This document shows positions 22,969 through 35,923 of a stretch of 64,000 nucleotides of DNA, piece after piece (position 1 is the stretch's first letter; each line of letters begins with the position of its first letter). The notes under the pieces are model-generated. The model ran no database searches. It saw only the letters and a program-made list of their open reading frames with translations, and was not told the DNA's origin. The DNA comes from Nelumbo lutea (taxonomy: Eukaryota; Streptophyta; Magnoliopsida; Proteales; Nelumbonaceae): the NCBI GenBank assembly GCA_022828595.1, contig JAKGHH010000004.1, positions 81,434,270-81,498,269 of the forward strand, read 5' to 3'. The position numbers were made by a program, and so were the translations under genes.

Positions 22969-25172
22969 GACTTGGGTGACAATTTCTAACATAATCCACT
23001 TGATCCATCCAAATCCACACATTTAAGATACAGTTGAACATGGATTGGTTTTCAACCCGCATCAAATCCAATTAATTAATCCATTTGCAACCATTGTGTG
23101 AAAATACTATATTTTATTTATGGTAAAAGACTTAAACCTCCCTTAAGCTTTCCCATAAATACTAAAACCTCTCCTAATTTGTTAAAATGGACTAAAACCT
23201 CCCCTGTTGTCATATGTATGAGCCGTTACATCTGATTGAGGAGTTAGAAATACAATGCTTCAAACTTTCAGAATAAAGGTATAACCCAATAACAGAACAA
23301 AGATTTACAACGATCTTGTCGGAACATAACAATGACCTCTCTGGTTATGATTCTTCTCGTTGTCAAGGGAAAATTTTTCATCAATTTATTGTAAACCTCC
23401 ATCAATTGGTTAGTAACCACAAATGTTATATCTATCTATATATATATATATATATAACAAAGCGAATTTTTTCCTTTTCTTGAATCTTTTGTTTTTTATT
23501 CCATTTCATTTTTTAAACAACCAATGAGATGCACTTTCCCAATAACCTAAATAAGCTCTTCTCCTAAAATTTATCCTAAATTACCTCCCCTACTTTTTTC
23601 AGAATTATCTCTAATTCCTATTTATCTTCTAAATTATCTCTAATTCCTATTTATCTCCACAATTATCTCTAATTTAGTAGAGAGTTTCTCTCCTAAATTA
23701 TCTTTGATTCCTATTTATCCTCTCCCTTACTTTTTATCTATATCTATCTAAAGAAAGTTTGGATTAAAAAAATTTAAGAATTATTTAAATATTCTAACAA
23801 AATTATATAATAACTTTAAAATATTTATTAAAAATATAAAAAATAATTTTATATTTTTATAAAATATATCACGAAATTATGGACTAACAATTTAAATTAT
23901 GTTTTTTTGGATTATCAATTTAAAAGCTTCTCAAATATTTAATAATATGTAATAGCTTTAAATAAATAAAATTCAAATAACAAAACAATTTAAATATTTA
24001 AATAACTTAATATTTATCATAACTATATATATAGTTAAAATAACGAAATTATCTAATAAATAATTTTATGTTTTTACAAAATATATCACGGAATTATGTA
24101 CTAACAATTTAAATTATGTTTTTCTGGATCATCAATTTAAATGATTTCAAACATTTAATAGTATGTAATAGCTTTAAATAAATAAAATCAAAATAAAAAA
24201 AATAAATATTGTATAGATTATTTAAATATTTAAATAACTAGATACTTATCATAACTAGATTTTAAATAGTTAAAATAACGAAATTATGTAATAAATTTAA
24301 AAATGTCTTCAAAGCAGAAAAATAATTATAACATAATATTGAAATTAATAATAATTTAATATATTACAAAATTAATAATGAAATTATGTAATAATAGTAT
24401 AAATTATGATTTTATGGATAATTAAATTCCATAAATAACTAATATTTTAAAATTTAAATATTTTACAAATTATTTAAGTATTTAAATAACTGGGTATTTT
24501 AAATAATAAAATATTTAACATAACTAGATTTTAAATAGTTAAAATAAAGAAATTATGTAATAGATTTACAAATTTACTGAAAAGTACAAAAATAATTATA
24601 ACATAATATTGAAATTAATAATAATTTAATTTTGTTACATAATATTGTAAATAACTAATTTCACTTATATGAAGTAATAATTTTGAAAAATAACTTTAAA
24701 CAAATTAATATTTATTAATAATAATTTTAAATTCTCAATTTGCATTTATTATATAATTATATAAACTAAAATTAATATTCATTGTATTTTAGTTATTATT
24801 TATTGTTTTTGTCATAAATACATTTTCAATGGTTATGTATAAATTTATTTTATTTTGTTATTTAATAGAAAACTTTCAATAATTATTGGAGATTAAACTA
24901 CTATTAGTAAAATTTTTAAATTTAATTTATTGTATTTTTTGTATTTTTGTTATAACTTATTGATTAATATTTATTAGAGATTAAACTATTATTTGAGATT
25001 ATACTATTTATTGACTAAGCTAATATATTTTCAGTACTTATTGTATTTTTGTAATTTTTTCATTATCGGTATTTTTTTGATAATTATGTATTTTTTCTAT
25101 AAATTTTTAATAATTATTGGAGATTAAACTATTATTATTTATCAGATATGAGACTATTAATTTAGTTGAAAT

Positions 25173-25688
25173 TATGGGTGTTCATGAGTTGGTTCGCTTC
25201 GGTCATAGGCTATTTGGCCAACCAAATTGACCTGGTCGGTTGGGGAGTTGGTCAGCTTAAACCGACTGACATTTTTATGAAAACTAACCCACTTAAGTTA
25301 TGTCGGTTTGAGTCAATTTTTGGTTTGGTCAATCGGTTCAAACGATTTAAACTTAAAATTTTAATTTAGTTTTAAAAATTATAGTGCAATTATTATAAAA
25401 TAATTTTAAAAATTAGATTTATGATACAAAACATTTTAGATTAAGAAATATGAGAAATTTCCCACTTTTCCATATTAAAATTTATATTTATAATATAAAA
25501 TATTAATATATATCCATGGTTAGGTTGTTCGATTTTGATTGGTTTACAAATGGCCAAACTGAAATTGATCCAACTTGGTCAAATTGGGAAATTTTTGAAC
25601 CAAAACTAACCTAAAATATTAGAAAACCGACCAACTCGGGTCGAGTTGATTGGGTTGGTCAATTTCATCAGTTTGATGAATAAACCTA
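25173..25688. mobile_element. hAT-like MITE, GGTTGGTC vocabulary, nested in Helitron
   Basis: Flanks GTTGAAAT (25165-25172) and ACTGAAAT (25689-25696) agree in 6 of 8 bases. Left end TATGGGTGTTCATGAG, right end GATGAATAAACCTA. Both arms reiterate ACCAACC/GGTTGGTC words around an AT core. Confidence 0.6.
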
Positions 25689-25820
25689 ACTGAAATTAAT
25701 TATTTTTATTTTTTTATTATAAAAAATGTATTAAAAGTAGCATATAAAATATGAATACTTATTAATTATTTAAAATTTTGAAAATATAAAACAATTGTAT
25801 ACTCTTATGTGATTCTATTA

Positions 25821-26278
25821 GGGTCATTTACAAGAACACATCTTATAGTTTTACATATTTACTTAAACCTACCTTATAGTTTTTATTTTATTAAAACATC
25901 CCATACATTTTACAATTTATTTACTTAATCAACCTTTCATTAAGGAGTGTTTGTTTTACCATAGGCCCATATTTTTTATTCCAAAAATACCCTTAATACT
26001 TTTTTTGTATAGAAAACAAAATTAATCAAATATAGCCAATAGAGTGGTCGTTCATATCTTATAAAGTGCAAAAATGGTATTTTTATTTTTATTTTCTTTA
26101 GATTAAGTTTTATTTAAATGAACTTTAGGGTCAACACTATCATTTTCCACTATCACCTAATGGAAGACTGATTAAATCCATTGCAAATTATAAGTGATGT
26201 TTTAGTAAAATTTTACCTATAGGGTATATTTTAGTAAATCTATGAAACTATAAGGGGTATTTTAATAAATAGCCTTTT
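25821..26278. mobile_element. Long-inverted-repeat MITE nested in Helitron
   Basis: The left arm (GGGTCATTTAC, CTTATAGTTTTACATATTTAC) pairs with the reversed right arm (GGCTATTTATTAAAATACCCC, TTATAGTTTCATAGATTTAC). Flanks TTCTATTA and TCCTATTA are a likely 8-bp duplication. A sister copy is at 26878-27392. Confidence 0.6.
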
Positions 26279-26877
26279 TCCTATTATTTAGCTTTCGTTT
26301 AATAAATCCCGTACATCGCATGGGTCCTCGCTAGTATATAATTAAAATATTAAAAATTGGTGACCTATTAAGCCTGTTCTACTAAGAGTTATATGACATA
26401 GTCGAACCCATTTTCTATACATACAATGAAAATAGGCAAAGGGAATAAAAGGGGCAAAATTGAGTTTTCAGGGGAAAAAAAACACCTTTCGCAAGTGTCA
26501 CTTTTGTAATGGTTCTGAACAGATTGATAATGAAGGGGAGGTTTTTGTTTGATGACACTTCTAAACAAGAGAGGTCTTAGCCCATGTTAAAAGGAGAGGG
26601 GAGGTTTCAGTATTTAAGGGAAAAGTTAAGGGAGGCTTAAGTATTTTTCCCTTTTATTTACAGTTGGATTCAATCTGGATGCTGGACCTGCATATTATAT
26701 CTTCAAGTAAAAGGTTGTAGCTCCACTTTGAGATAAGACATTTTGATGAAATGTAATGCTGAGTTTGTCCAAACAGATCCAATCTGAATCATAATAAGTT
26801 TAACCGAGGGATTTAACTTGGCTTTATGCATAATTGATCTAGATCCAACAGGTTGACAACCCTACTGAAAAAACAAT

Positions 26878-27392
26878 GGGTGAGCCTCTTATTTACTATA
26901 GTTTTGTGGAATTTTTTAAACTTATCCTATAGTTTTTACCTTACTAAAATAACTTTCTAATTTGCAACCTATTTACTTAATCGACTTTTTACTAAGAAAT
27001 GTTTGTTTTGTCATCTAAAAATGGTAACATGACTACTTAAATTGAGTGGAAAATGTTTAAGTGCATGGACCCATGATTGTTTATTCCAAAGGTATCCCTA
27101 ACATTTCTTTGTATAAAAACAAAATTGATCAAATAGAGCCAAATAGAGTGATTGTGCGTGTCTTAAAAAGGGCAAAAAATATATTTTATTTTTATTTTCT
27201 TTGGATTTAATTTACTCAAATAGACGTTAGGGTCAAAACGATCATTTTCCATTGTCATCTAATAGAAGGTTGATTAAGTAAATTGATTACACAATATAGG
27301 GGGTGTTAATAAAATGCAAACTATAGGATAGGTTTTAGAAAATCCATGAAAGATAAAACCATAAGGGGTGTTTTAGTAAATGACCCTAGGTA
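26878..27392. mobile_element. Second copy of the long-inverted-repeat MITE
   Basis: It shares blocks in the same order with 25821-26278, including CAACCTATTTACTTAATCGA, GTTTGTTTTGTCATC-like, TTAGGGTCAAAACGATCATT and GGGGTGTTTTAGTAAATGACC. Arms pair with each other as in the first copy. Confidence 0.6.
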
Positions 27393-28387
27393 GATCTTTC
27401 ACAAACCTAGTAGACAAGAAGGTGCATCGAGCTTTTAGGGTTTTGTGTTTAAAGATCAAGAATGTTTTGTTCATGTCATGGTCTATGGATCTGTTTAAAA
27501 CAGTTGGAAAGGCTATTTTTAGTGTGGAAAGACCAAAAGCTTCATTTGAAACATCTTGGTTTTTGGTTTTTTCAATCTTACTGCATTCTCGTCTTCATGT
27601 ATTTCAATTTATGCAATACCAAACAGAAAAAATACCATTATGGACTAGATGCACGAAACACCACATTAGGCATTAATTACATCTATACTATATATAAAAT
27701 TGTGAAACTTTTTTTTAGACTAAAATTACCCTCTTTTTCTTTTTTTGTTGAGAAAGGGTATAAAAGTCATTTTATTATATCATTAATGGCTACTATAATA
27801 GCCATATTTGTATATTTAATCAATCTCTAATCATAAGGGTTGAAAATGTAACTTCAATTATTACTTTCCACATTGTTTAATTCCCTCTCATTAAGTCTTA
27901 TACTTAAAGGTATTAACTCTCATTTTCTCTTATTAAATCCTATATTTAAGTTATTTTCACCAATAAATGGTACTAATTAGATCTATCTCAATATTTTCAA
28001 CAATACAAAACACATATATTTTAGAACTAGCTAAAAACAAGAACGTTCTTTATCCAAGTGAAGGTTAAGCAATTCAACCATTGGAATCAAATTGATAAAC
28101 CTATGAAGTCACAGTTAGGTAATGCAAATTTTAAAACATAAATAAATATAGAAAATTACAAAAATGTAAAAAAAATTAAACCCATTTATGATACTTTTAT
28201 TAGTCAAATTAAAAAAATAAGTGTAACAAAAAGAATTATTTTTATTGATACTGACCAAAATGAAATTATTTTACTATTTGGCAAAGACAAAAGTTCAACA
28301 TTTTGGTCAAATGTATTAACATTTAATGTCATAAATAAATAATAAAAAATAAAAAATATATAAATGTTGCAAAAAGCATTCAGGCAC

Positions 28388-28881
28388 TAGGGGTGTCCAT
28401 GAAAAACCAAAAATTGAACCGAACCGCAAATTGCGGTTAACCGAATCGATCCGTTCAGTTTTGATTTGGATTTTTTTGAAAAATTGAAGGACCAGTTCGA
28501 TTTTTAGTTAACCTAAAAATATATGCCACATATTTTCTATATATTATATATAAATATATATTCATTATATATAGATATATACTTATATTATATTTATAAT
28601 AATTTATTTATAAATATATTATATATTTTTAAAATACTTATAATATATTATATATTATATATTATTTATAATATAATATTATACATATACTTATATAATA
28701 TATTATAAATATAAAAAACCAAAAGACCAAAGAACTGAACCGGTCAAAAACTAAAATTGGCGGACCAGTTAACAGGCGGTACTGGTTTAGTTTTAGTTTG
28801 GAGAAATGGAAAAACCAGTACCACCGGTTCAGTTTGCAAAATATGCCCATGGTTTGATTAACCGAAACGTGGACACTCCTA
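28388..28881. mobile_element. hAT-like MITE, exact 8-bp target duplication TCAGGCAC
   Basis: TCAGGCAC is exact at 28380-28387 and 28882-28889. The ends are TAGGGGTGTCCATG and reversed TAGGAGTGTCCACG. The interior has GAACCGAACCG and AACCGGT words flanking an AT-only core. The tandem Helitron copy near 30495 has the same flank without the insert. Confidence 0.85.
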
Positions 28882-29061
28882 TCAGGCACATGTATAATAT
28901 TAATTAATTATCATATTAAACAAAAAGTAAGTGTGACACATCGGAATAATTTTTACACATAAATATAAAATAAATATAGAAAAATTGAACACATTTATAA
29001 TTCTATATTTACACTTCTATTAAAAATATAAATAAGATTGTAGAACTTTTTTTACTAAAAT

Positions 29062-29629
29062 CAATGTTTTAAAAACCGTCCCAAAAACATAATCGCTTTG
29101 GCTTCTGGTTTCTGGGTCAGCAGTCCAACCGTCGCTACAACACCGCTTGCCATCTTCTTACATCTCTCTAAATCTCTTTCAAATCCCTTATCATTTAATT
29201 TATTGGTGTATTTCAGATTTTAATATAAGATTGGTGTTTGATCTCTCATCTTTTGCATCAAAATTACAATTTCTTCATTGGAGTTTGCAATTTTTTTTTA
29301 CAACTTAAAACAGATAACAGAGATGAGAAAACTCAAAATCAAAATGGAACTACTAAAAACCCTAACTAATTTTGGCCATTGGGAATAATCGAACAAGATT
29401 TTGAGATATAAAGTTTCTTTTATCTTTTTTTTTTATTTTCTAATTTTTATTTTAAAATAAATAAAAAAATTAGTTTTAAAGCAACCCGAGAACCATTGAC
29501 TGGGTCAAAAATAAATAATTTTTTTTTTTGTAAAATAGTGGTTCGGGGCCAAAATGGAACTGATGACCTGACTAGTTCTTGGGCCAAAATGGTTCGATCG
29601 TCCAGTTTGGTCTGATTTTTAAAATATTG
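29062..29629. mobile_element. MITE with CAATGTTTTAAAAACCG ends, 8-bp target duplication
   Basis: ACTAAAAT is exact at 29054-29061 and 29630-29637. Terminal repeats CAATGTTTTAAAAACCG and reversed CAATATTTTAAAAATCA match well. The sister Helitron copy reads ...TTTGACTAAAACACTC... without insert near 30675. Confidence 0.8.
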
Positions 29630-31082
29630 ACTAAAATACTCTTTTTTGAATTTAATCCTTATTTAATTGTAAGGTTTAAATTATAAATTGAACTACTATT
29701 TTTCATCTCATTCAATTCATTCTATTTAAATCTTACATTTTTCTAAACAAAACAAGAAAGATCTATACTATATATAAAAATATGGATGTAGAGTGAATTT
29801 TTTTTGGACTAAAATTATCCTCTATTTCTTTGTTTGATAAATGGTATGTAAGTTATTTTATTACAGATTTAATGCCAAATTTTAATGGCTACTAAAAGGC
29901 CCATATTTGTCTATTTATTACATTTCTAATTGTAAGGTTTGAAAATATAATTTTAGTTATTACTTTCCTCCTCATTTAATTCCCTTTCATTAAGCCTTAT
30001 ACTTAAAGGTATTGATTTGCATTTTCTCTTATAAAATCCTATATTTAAGTTATTTTTCACCAATAAATGGAAGTAATTAAATCTATATCAATATTTTTAA
30101 CAATATAAGCCCATATATTTTAAAACTAGATAAAAAAACAATAACATTCTTTATCCAAGTGATGACTAAGCAATTCAATCATTCGAATCAAATTGATAAA
30201 CCTATGAAGTCATAGTTAGGTAATAAAATTTTTAAAATAGAAATAAATATAGAAAAAATTAGACACATTTATGTTACTTTTATTAATCAAATTAAAAAAA
30301 AAATAAGTGATAATGAAAATGAAATACATACTTTAGAACTAACAAAAAATGAAATTATTTTACTAATTGGCAAAGATCATTAGTTCAACTTTTGGGTCAA
30401 ATGTATTAACATTTAATGTTATAAATAAATAATAAAAATTAATAAAATATAAAAATACAAGAATATAAAAAAAACATAAGTTTTGCAAAAAAAAACATTT
30501 AGGTACATGTATAATATTAATTAATTATTATATTAAACAAAAAGTAAGTGTGACATATCGGAATTATTTTTACATAGAAATATAAAGAAAATATCGAAAA
30601 AACTGAACACATCTATAATTCTATTTTTACACTAAAATTAAAAATATAAGTAAGGTTGTGGAACTTTATTTGACTAAAACACTCATTTTTGAATTTAGTC
30701 TCTATTTAATTGTGAGGTTTAAATTGAACTACTATTTTTCACGTCATTCAATTCCCTCTATTTAAATCTTACATTTTTTGATAAATGAACAGACAAAAAA
30801 GCACAAAAAAATAAAATATTATAAAAAAAGGATCTAACCAAGTAGGTTGACTTGTCAATGATCCTTGGAACTTCACAACTCGATCCGATTATCACATATT
30901 TAGATGAGGTGTTTATGTAATCAGATTAAATTTTATAATATGCATTTGATTGATAATAAAAGGAAAAAAACATATAAAATAAAAAATAAAAATATGTATT
31001 TATAGAATTTTTTTGGAGTCATTATTATTATAATTATCATCATCTAGAATTAGCACATGCAAAGCATGTATATGCTTACTAG

Positions 31083-31366
31083 TTCCTTAAAATGGTGTTG
31101 GAGTAGGGTAGTCAACTAGTCATGCATAATTATCATCTAGGAGAGTTTATGCATTTGAATTGAGGTGTTACAAAGAAGTGGTTCATATTGAGCATCCATT
31201 TCTCTATGGAGCCCAGCTAAGAACCCCAAAAGCCACATCTCAAAAGCCCTCCCAAATGGGCACTAGGAGAGTTTGCTTTTGCTTCTCCATTGGTATGTTT
31301 GATTTGCTAGTAAAATAGATAAAAATAGAAAGTTGTAGAAACTGGTGGAGAGTTGTGGGTCTTTTT
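31083..31366. other. No gene recognised
   Basis: Unassigned AT-rich sequence between the Helitron end and the next MITE. Confidence 0.35.
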
Positions 31367-31810
31367 TAGAGTTATCAATGGGTGAGGTCTGATTAATCAA
31401 TTTAAAACCATAATTGGAACATTGACAAGTGGGAAATTGAATCAAAATCCAAAAAAGGCAGTGAATCATAGTTTTTTTTTTTGGTAAATAAAATCCAAGA
31501 AAAAAAAAGAACAAAAATAAGTCCATGAGGTGGACTTATTCAGGAAATTGGAACAGGTTGTTGTTGTGTTTGGTACCATTGTCGTTTATTCATGAAAGTT
31601 TGAGGTTAATAACACAAATCGGAGAAACATATATACTACCAACACCGTATAAGCGAGTTGTTCCAACTAAAAAAACCCGGGGGACTGAATATTGCCCTTT
31701 AGAATTGAAATACCAATTTATATTGATCAACCCAAAAATATATCAAATAAAAAATGTCTGATTAAAAAATTTGTATTTATCAAATCAAACCCGATCCATT
31801 GACAGCTCTA
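31367..31810. mobile_element. TAGAGTTATCAATGG-type MITE
   Basis: Left TAGAGTTATCAATGGGTGAG and reversed right TAGAGCTGTCAATGGATCGG are inverted repeats of the hAT-like family. The target duplication is not recognisable. Confidence 0.55.
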
Positions 31811-32766
31811 AAGTCCAGGGGTTCTGATTCTCTACAGAAAGCAAATATGAGGTTCCACGCCACACTGATGAGGTTCTCAATTATGCCGTCTTCATCACGC
31901 ACATAGGTGTCGGCTTTTAGCTATGTCAAGGTTAAATAAAAACAAAGCTCAACGTGAGGACACCCCTCAGTTCGGTCGCGGTCTGCAATTCTGCATAGTT
32001 GCATCATTTGGATTTTAGTTTAGGCCCCTGTATCAAACACGACAAATCCAACCCGAATCCAAAGTCCTACGTTTATTAGTTTCATCGTAATCACCAATCA
32101 CGAATCTGGCATCAAACAAGACAAATCCGGTATTTCAAACCTCTATTCCCATGCACCAAACGGACCCTACTTTATACTGGGCAGTCTTTGGTTCGATGAA
32201 AGCAATATTGTTGTCCACCTCCATTAATGCATGATGTTAAATAAAGCGTACTGAATGAGAAAAACTTAATTTATTATAATAAAAGTGGGATATTAGGATT
32301 GAAATTTGAAAGTAGCTTTGGCACACAGATTCCCTAGTCATACATGGTATACCGTACGGCTGTGCATGCACATAGATTCTCTAGGCTGGGAAGTTTTCAG
32401 TTTTATTGGAATTTAAAATCCGCTCCGATTTTGGATCCACCCCTTACAGCAATAAAGAAGAATAAATAAATAAACCACCCCTTCATGAAATCTGACATAA
32501 AAAGAGAATTTTTTTTTTACTTATTATTATTGGCATAAAAAAGAGAAAATCTATGACTTTTGACAAATGCAATCTAATTGACTACCAATTTTATGATATC
32601 GGTTGTTGGTTAGTATGATAAAAATTTTTGATAACAATAACCATCACAGTGCTCATAATTTTGGCAATGAAGGCCTTGTGTCGTAGAAACTTTGAATGGC
32701 TGGAAAATCTATATTGCTAGAAAGATATAATACGGAAAGGGTTTTGATAAATTAACACCTCCTCCA
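31811..32766. other. No gene recognised; one possible small MITE
   Basis: Between about 32020 and 32170 are paired words AGGCCCCTGTATCAAACACGAC and CACCAAACGGACCCTAC, resembling decayed MITE ends. No coding motif elsewhere. Confidence 0.35.
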
Positions 32767-33122
32767 TAAGGCTGCCAATGGGTCAGTTCTGGGTCAGAAC
32801 CATGTAAAATTGGTGTTGGAACCGATAGAAGAATTTGTTGACTCAGAACTGATTCAAACCCTATAAAATCTGTAATTCTAGACTTAAAATTAAACCCATC
32901 AATTATTGGAACAATTGGATCCAACTTGATGGACTCGGTTTTGATAGATATATATATATTAATAATACCCTTGTTATATATATATATATAGGGGTCAGGT
33001 GGGTTCAAATTGATCGAATATTTTTTTAAAATCGGAACCAACCTATTCTAGAATCATAACCGCCTCAATCGGTCTGATTTCTTCGGATCTATCAGGTCTG
33101 ACCCAATCCATTGACGGCCTTA
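32767..33122. mobile_element. TAAGGCTGCCAATGG-type MITE (356 bp)
   Basis: Left TAAGGCTGCCAATGGGTCAG and reversed right TAAGGCCGTCAATGGATTGG are clear inverted repeats. The arms repeat GGTCAG/CTGACCC and GGAACC/AACCGATAG-like words. Target duplication decayed (CTCCTCCA and GCCCTCCT). Confidence 0.6.
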
Positions 33123-35923
33123 GCCCTCCTTCTATGAATTTGATAAATAATCACTAGTTGATTGGTTGTTGTAAGTTTTTCGATATCGTGATTGAAGCCT
33201 TGGTCTTGATGATACCTTTTCAAACTGTTGGAATCTTTTCAGCGTTTCACCGATTCATTTCGAACTCTATTTTAAGATGTTGAGGCTGGCCTTTTTGATA
33301 AAATATCGATTACACGGTTCCTTAGACTTAGGAAAAAGCAATAAAAATTTATTGAAGACCATAGAAATCTAAAATTATAGCTTTTACTTACACTTTTTCT
33401 CATGAGAAGTAAAGAAAAATCATTTGAAAGATGATAATGACTTGCTTCATTAACTCTATTTTAATTTTTAAGGGCAAATTGTAGGAGCCCCTAAGCCCTT
33501 GTACGTCATATGGCGACAAATAACCCCTCTTGTGTCTTTTGTCATCATTCCCTCCGAGGCGTTAAAGCCTCATGTGTTTTGTCACACATTTCTAAAATCC
33601 TAAAATACCCTTAATTCTTTTCTTTATCCATCTATGTCCACGTTGATTTTTCTAAGCAAAGATTTGCACCATTGAAACTCATGTTTTGAGGTTAGTCAAT
33701 TAATCTTGAAAATCCAAGTGATATACGAATCTAGGCCATCGAAGTGGTATCGTGAAAAACATACCGAATTATCCAATTAATTGAAATCATAAAATAGTAG
33801 CTAATGAGGTGGTATTTATTAAAATTTATGAATGGATTTTAATTGGTCAAAACTATTTTGATGCTATATCTTTTCCGCATCATAGATTTTTTTTTTAAAT
33901 ATTATAATAAATGTGAAATGATGTATAAAATTAGTCCAAAAAAATGTGAGTGATGAAAGTGATTAAGGTGCACTGAGGTTCAATTAATGTGGACACATGG
34001 GCCACCAAACAATGTGATAAGGTTTCAACATTCAATTAATCTTATCTATTCAACTAAAGGGCTAAATTTTCTCAAAAATGGGGTTCTAAAAAAAGAAATT
34101 TTCTAGAAAATATAAGCCAGATAAAGTGGTTTGTCAAATAACACCTTTAATTTGGGCCATCAGATTTAGGGGTGCAATTTGGATTGGGCCCGATTTAGCA
34201 TTTTACACACATTCAGCCATTCAGGCCGAATTCATTCAAAATTGGAAAAAAACACCAACCCGAGCCTGCCAAAGTTGCATCTCTAAAGCTCTATTTGGCA
34301 TTCCTAATTATTTTAAAGATTTCTCTCTTTTTTGCTGTTAAAATGCCCCTATGAATACTGATTTTTTAACTGCAAAACAAAAATGTTAAAATAAGGAATG
34401 CAAAATGCAGCCTAATCAGAATGGCATCATAACATCAATCAACCAATTCCATCCAGCCAAATGATGTTCAAAGGTTTCACCTAATCTTGCGCATCCAAAT
34501 GATGTATCCACTTGATCTGCGAAGACTAAGACCATTGCATTTTTTTTATTTACACTCCTATGCATTTGTATTAGTGTAAATAAATTTGTATTGATGCAAA
34601 ATTATAGTAATGTAAATGATTTGGGTGCAAAATTTGATTTATTTTTGTTTCAACTTTTATCTTATTTTATTTGATTGCAGTATAAATAAAATAAAATAAG
34701 ATCTGAAATAAAATTAAACTAAAATTTACATTATTTTCATTTACACTCTCATCCATTTGTACTAATGCAAATAAAATTGTATTATAAATGCAGCCTTACG
34801 TACATATTAAGCCAAATATTTGGACTATTAAGACGTCTTCCTAAGATCAATCAATTAGTCTCATCCATCCAAATTATGTACCAGAATTTCATCTAATTCG
34901 GCCCATACAATATTTATGGATCTAACCCATTAAAGTGGCTTCAAACTTTCAATATCAACCATTATTTATTTTATTTTATTTCAGTCAACCATCCAATTTT
35001 TTCCAAGATTTGAACCAATTTAGACTGCCCACATAATGTATCAAATCAACCCAATAAGATGTATTTATCTATAGCACATTTGGCATGTCTTTCTATGCGA
35101 TCTTTTAATTGTTTATAAGTTGGACAGGCCGATTTTCGGTCTATTTCTATTTGGCATGCAAAAGATTTAGCCATTAAAAGCTGGAGTGTTGAAAAAATGC
35201 AAAAAAACCCATTTTAAACTGATTTCAGTAAGCTTCAAATGAAGTTTTTCACATCTTATACATTTTATTCTCACGTATAAAGACACGGAAAGACATGCAT
35301 CTACCAAACATGCTTCGGTCTATTTAGATCTTCATACAAAAACTCAATATATCTTTTGAAAATATCTTCCTAAAAAGACACGCCAAATGTGCCCCTAATC
35401 TTGCACATCCTTCCCACTAATGCATCAAATTAAGCCAAAGGCTTGATTAATCAAAGTAATATTTATAAAAATCAATGGATCTCATTCATCTAAATGACGT
35501 ATCATCATTTTCATAAGACAAAATACACTATCTCTATCATTGACCATCTTCAAACATATTTCAGTTTCAAATTTTCTTCAAAAACATAAAATAAAAAGAC
35601 AAGTACCTAATTTTCCCACCGAAATAATGACGCTATCCATGTCAGCATATTTTGCCTCCTACGCACATTGCTTCCAACCTCATTTCTTCTAATATTATAT
35701 TAGGTTAAATTGGAGAAGGCTTAAGTATTGTAATAAATGCTACAAGGACTAACCGTTAAACCAATTACCTCCTTCTCGTCCTTGTTTGGAAGTTGCAAAA
35801 GTGTCTTTTAACATCTTTCAATATAATACAAAATATCAAATTTGCCCTTCTAAATTTCATTGGACCTTACAAGTTTATAGAGTTACATCTCTTTTCAATA
35901 TGACCTAGGGAAATGGGTGGATT
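33123..35923. other. No gene recognised; degenerate dispersed repeats
   Basis: Blocks with ATCAATCAA..., TCATCCATCCAAA and TGATGTATCAA/ATGTACCA words recur near 34430-34540, 34840-35060 and 35390-35520, suggesting an old repeated unit. At 34530-34795 two arms with ATTTACACTC and CATTTGTA.TA.TG face each other. I see no protein family. Confidence 0.4.

Larger units (their letters stand above)
23431..26334 (+). mobile_element. Non-autonomous Helitron inside the MULE
   Basis: It starts A|TCTATCTATATATATA. It ends with the hairpin-type tail CCCGTACATCGCATGGG, TCCTCG and CTAG|T (26331-26334), between A and T. Inside is extremely AT-rich with direct repeats (blocks with GAAATTATGTAATA and TAACTAGATTTTAAATAG near 23.87, 24.05, 24.25 and 24.53 kb). 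It has no Rep/helicase frame. Two smaller elements are nested in it. Confidence 0.75.
23121..26651. mobile_element. MULE-like element with long inverted repeats, containing a Helitron
   Basis: TTTTATTTA is duplicated exactly (23112-23120 and 26652-26660), a 9-bp target site as Mutator-like elements make. The left end (GACTTAAACCTCCCTTAAG, TAAATACTAAAACCTC) and the reversed right end (TACTTAAGCCTCCCTTAAC, TAAATACTGAAACCTC) pair over about 100 bp. After removing the inner Helitron, about 630 bp remain, with no transposase. Confidence 0.75.
22972..26864. mobile_element. Outer hAT-like MITE split by a MULE
   Basis: The left part (about 22972-23111) begins near TTGGGTGACAATTTC. The right part (26661-26864) ends CAGGTTGACAACCCTA. 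Both share ATCCAATT/GGATTCAATCTGG words. The halves are separated by the MULE and its target duplication. The left boundary is soft. Confidence 0.45.
27682..31082 (+). mobile_element. Helitron with tandemly repeated body
   Basis: A|TCTATACTATATATAAAA starts at 27682 and again at 29762. The ~1-kb body after each start aligns block for block (ATTAAATCCTATATTTAAG, CACCAATAAATGG, AGTAAGTGTGACA-like words). One 3' end is visible: ATGCAAAGCATGTATATGC, then ACTAG|T at 31078-31083. The first body carries two MITEs that the second lacks. No Rep/helicase gene. Confidence 0.72.

Noticed and set aside
23431..25170. A centromere- or matrix-like AT-rich satellite
   Set aside because: The repeats are few and irregular, and the stretch is explained as the interior of a Helitron with recognisable ends.
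28523..28708. Ile/Tyr-rich 61-residue frame
   Set aside because: It is the AT-only core of the 28388-28881 MITE.
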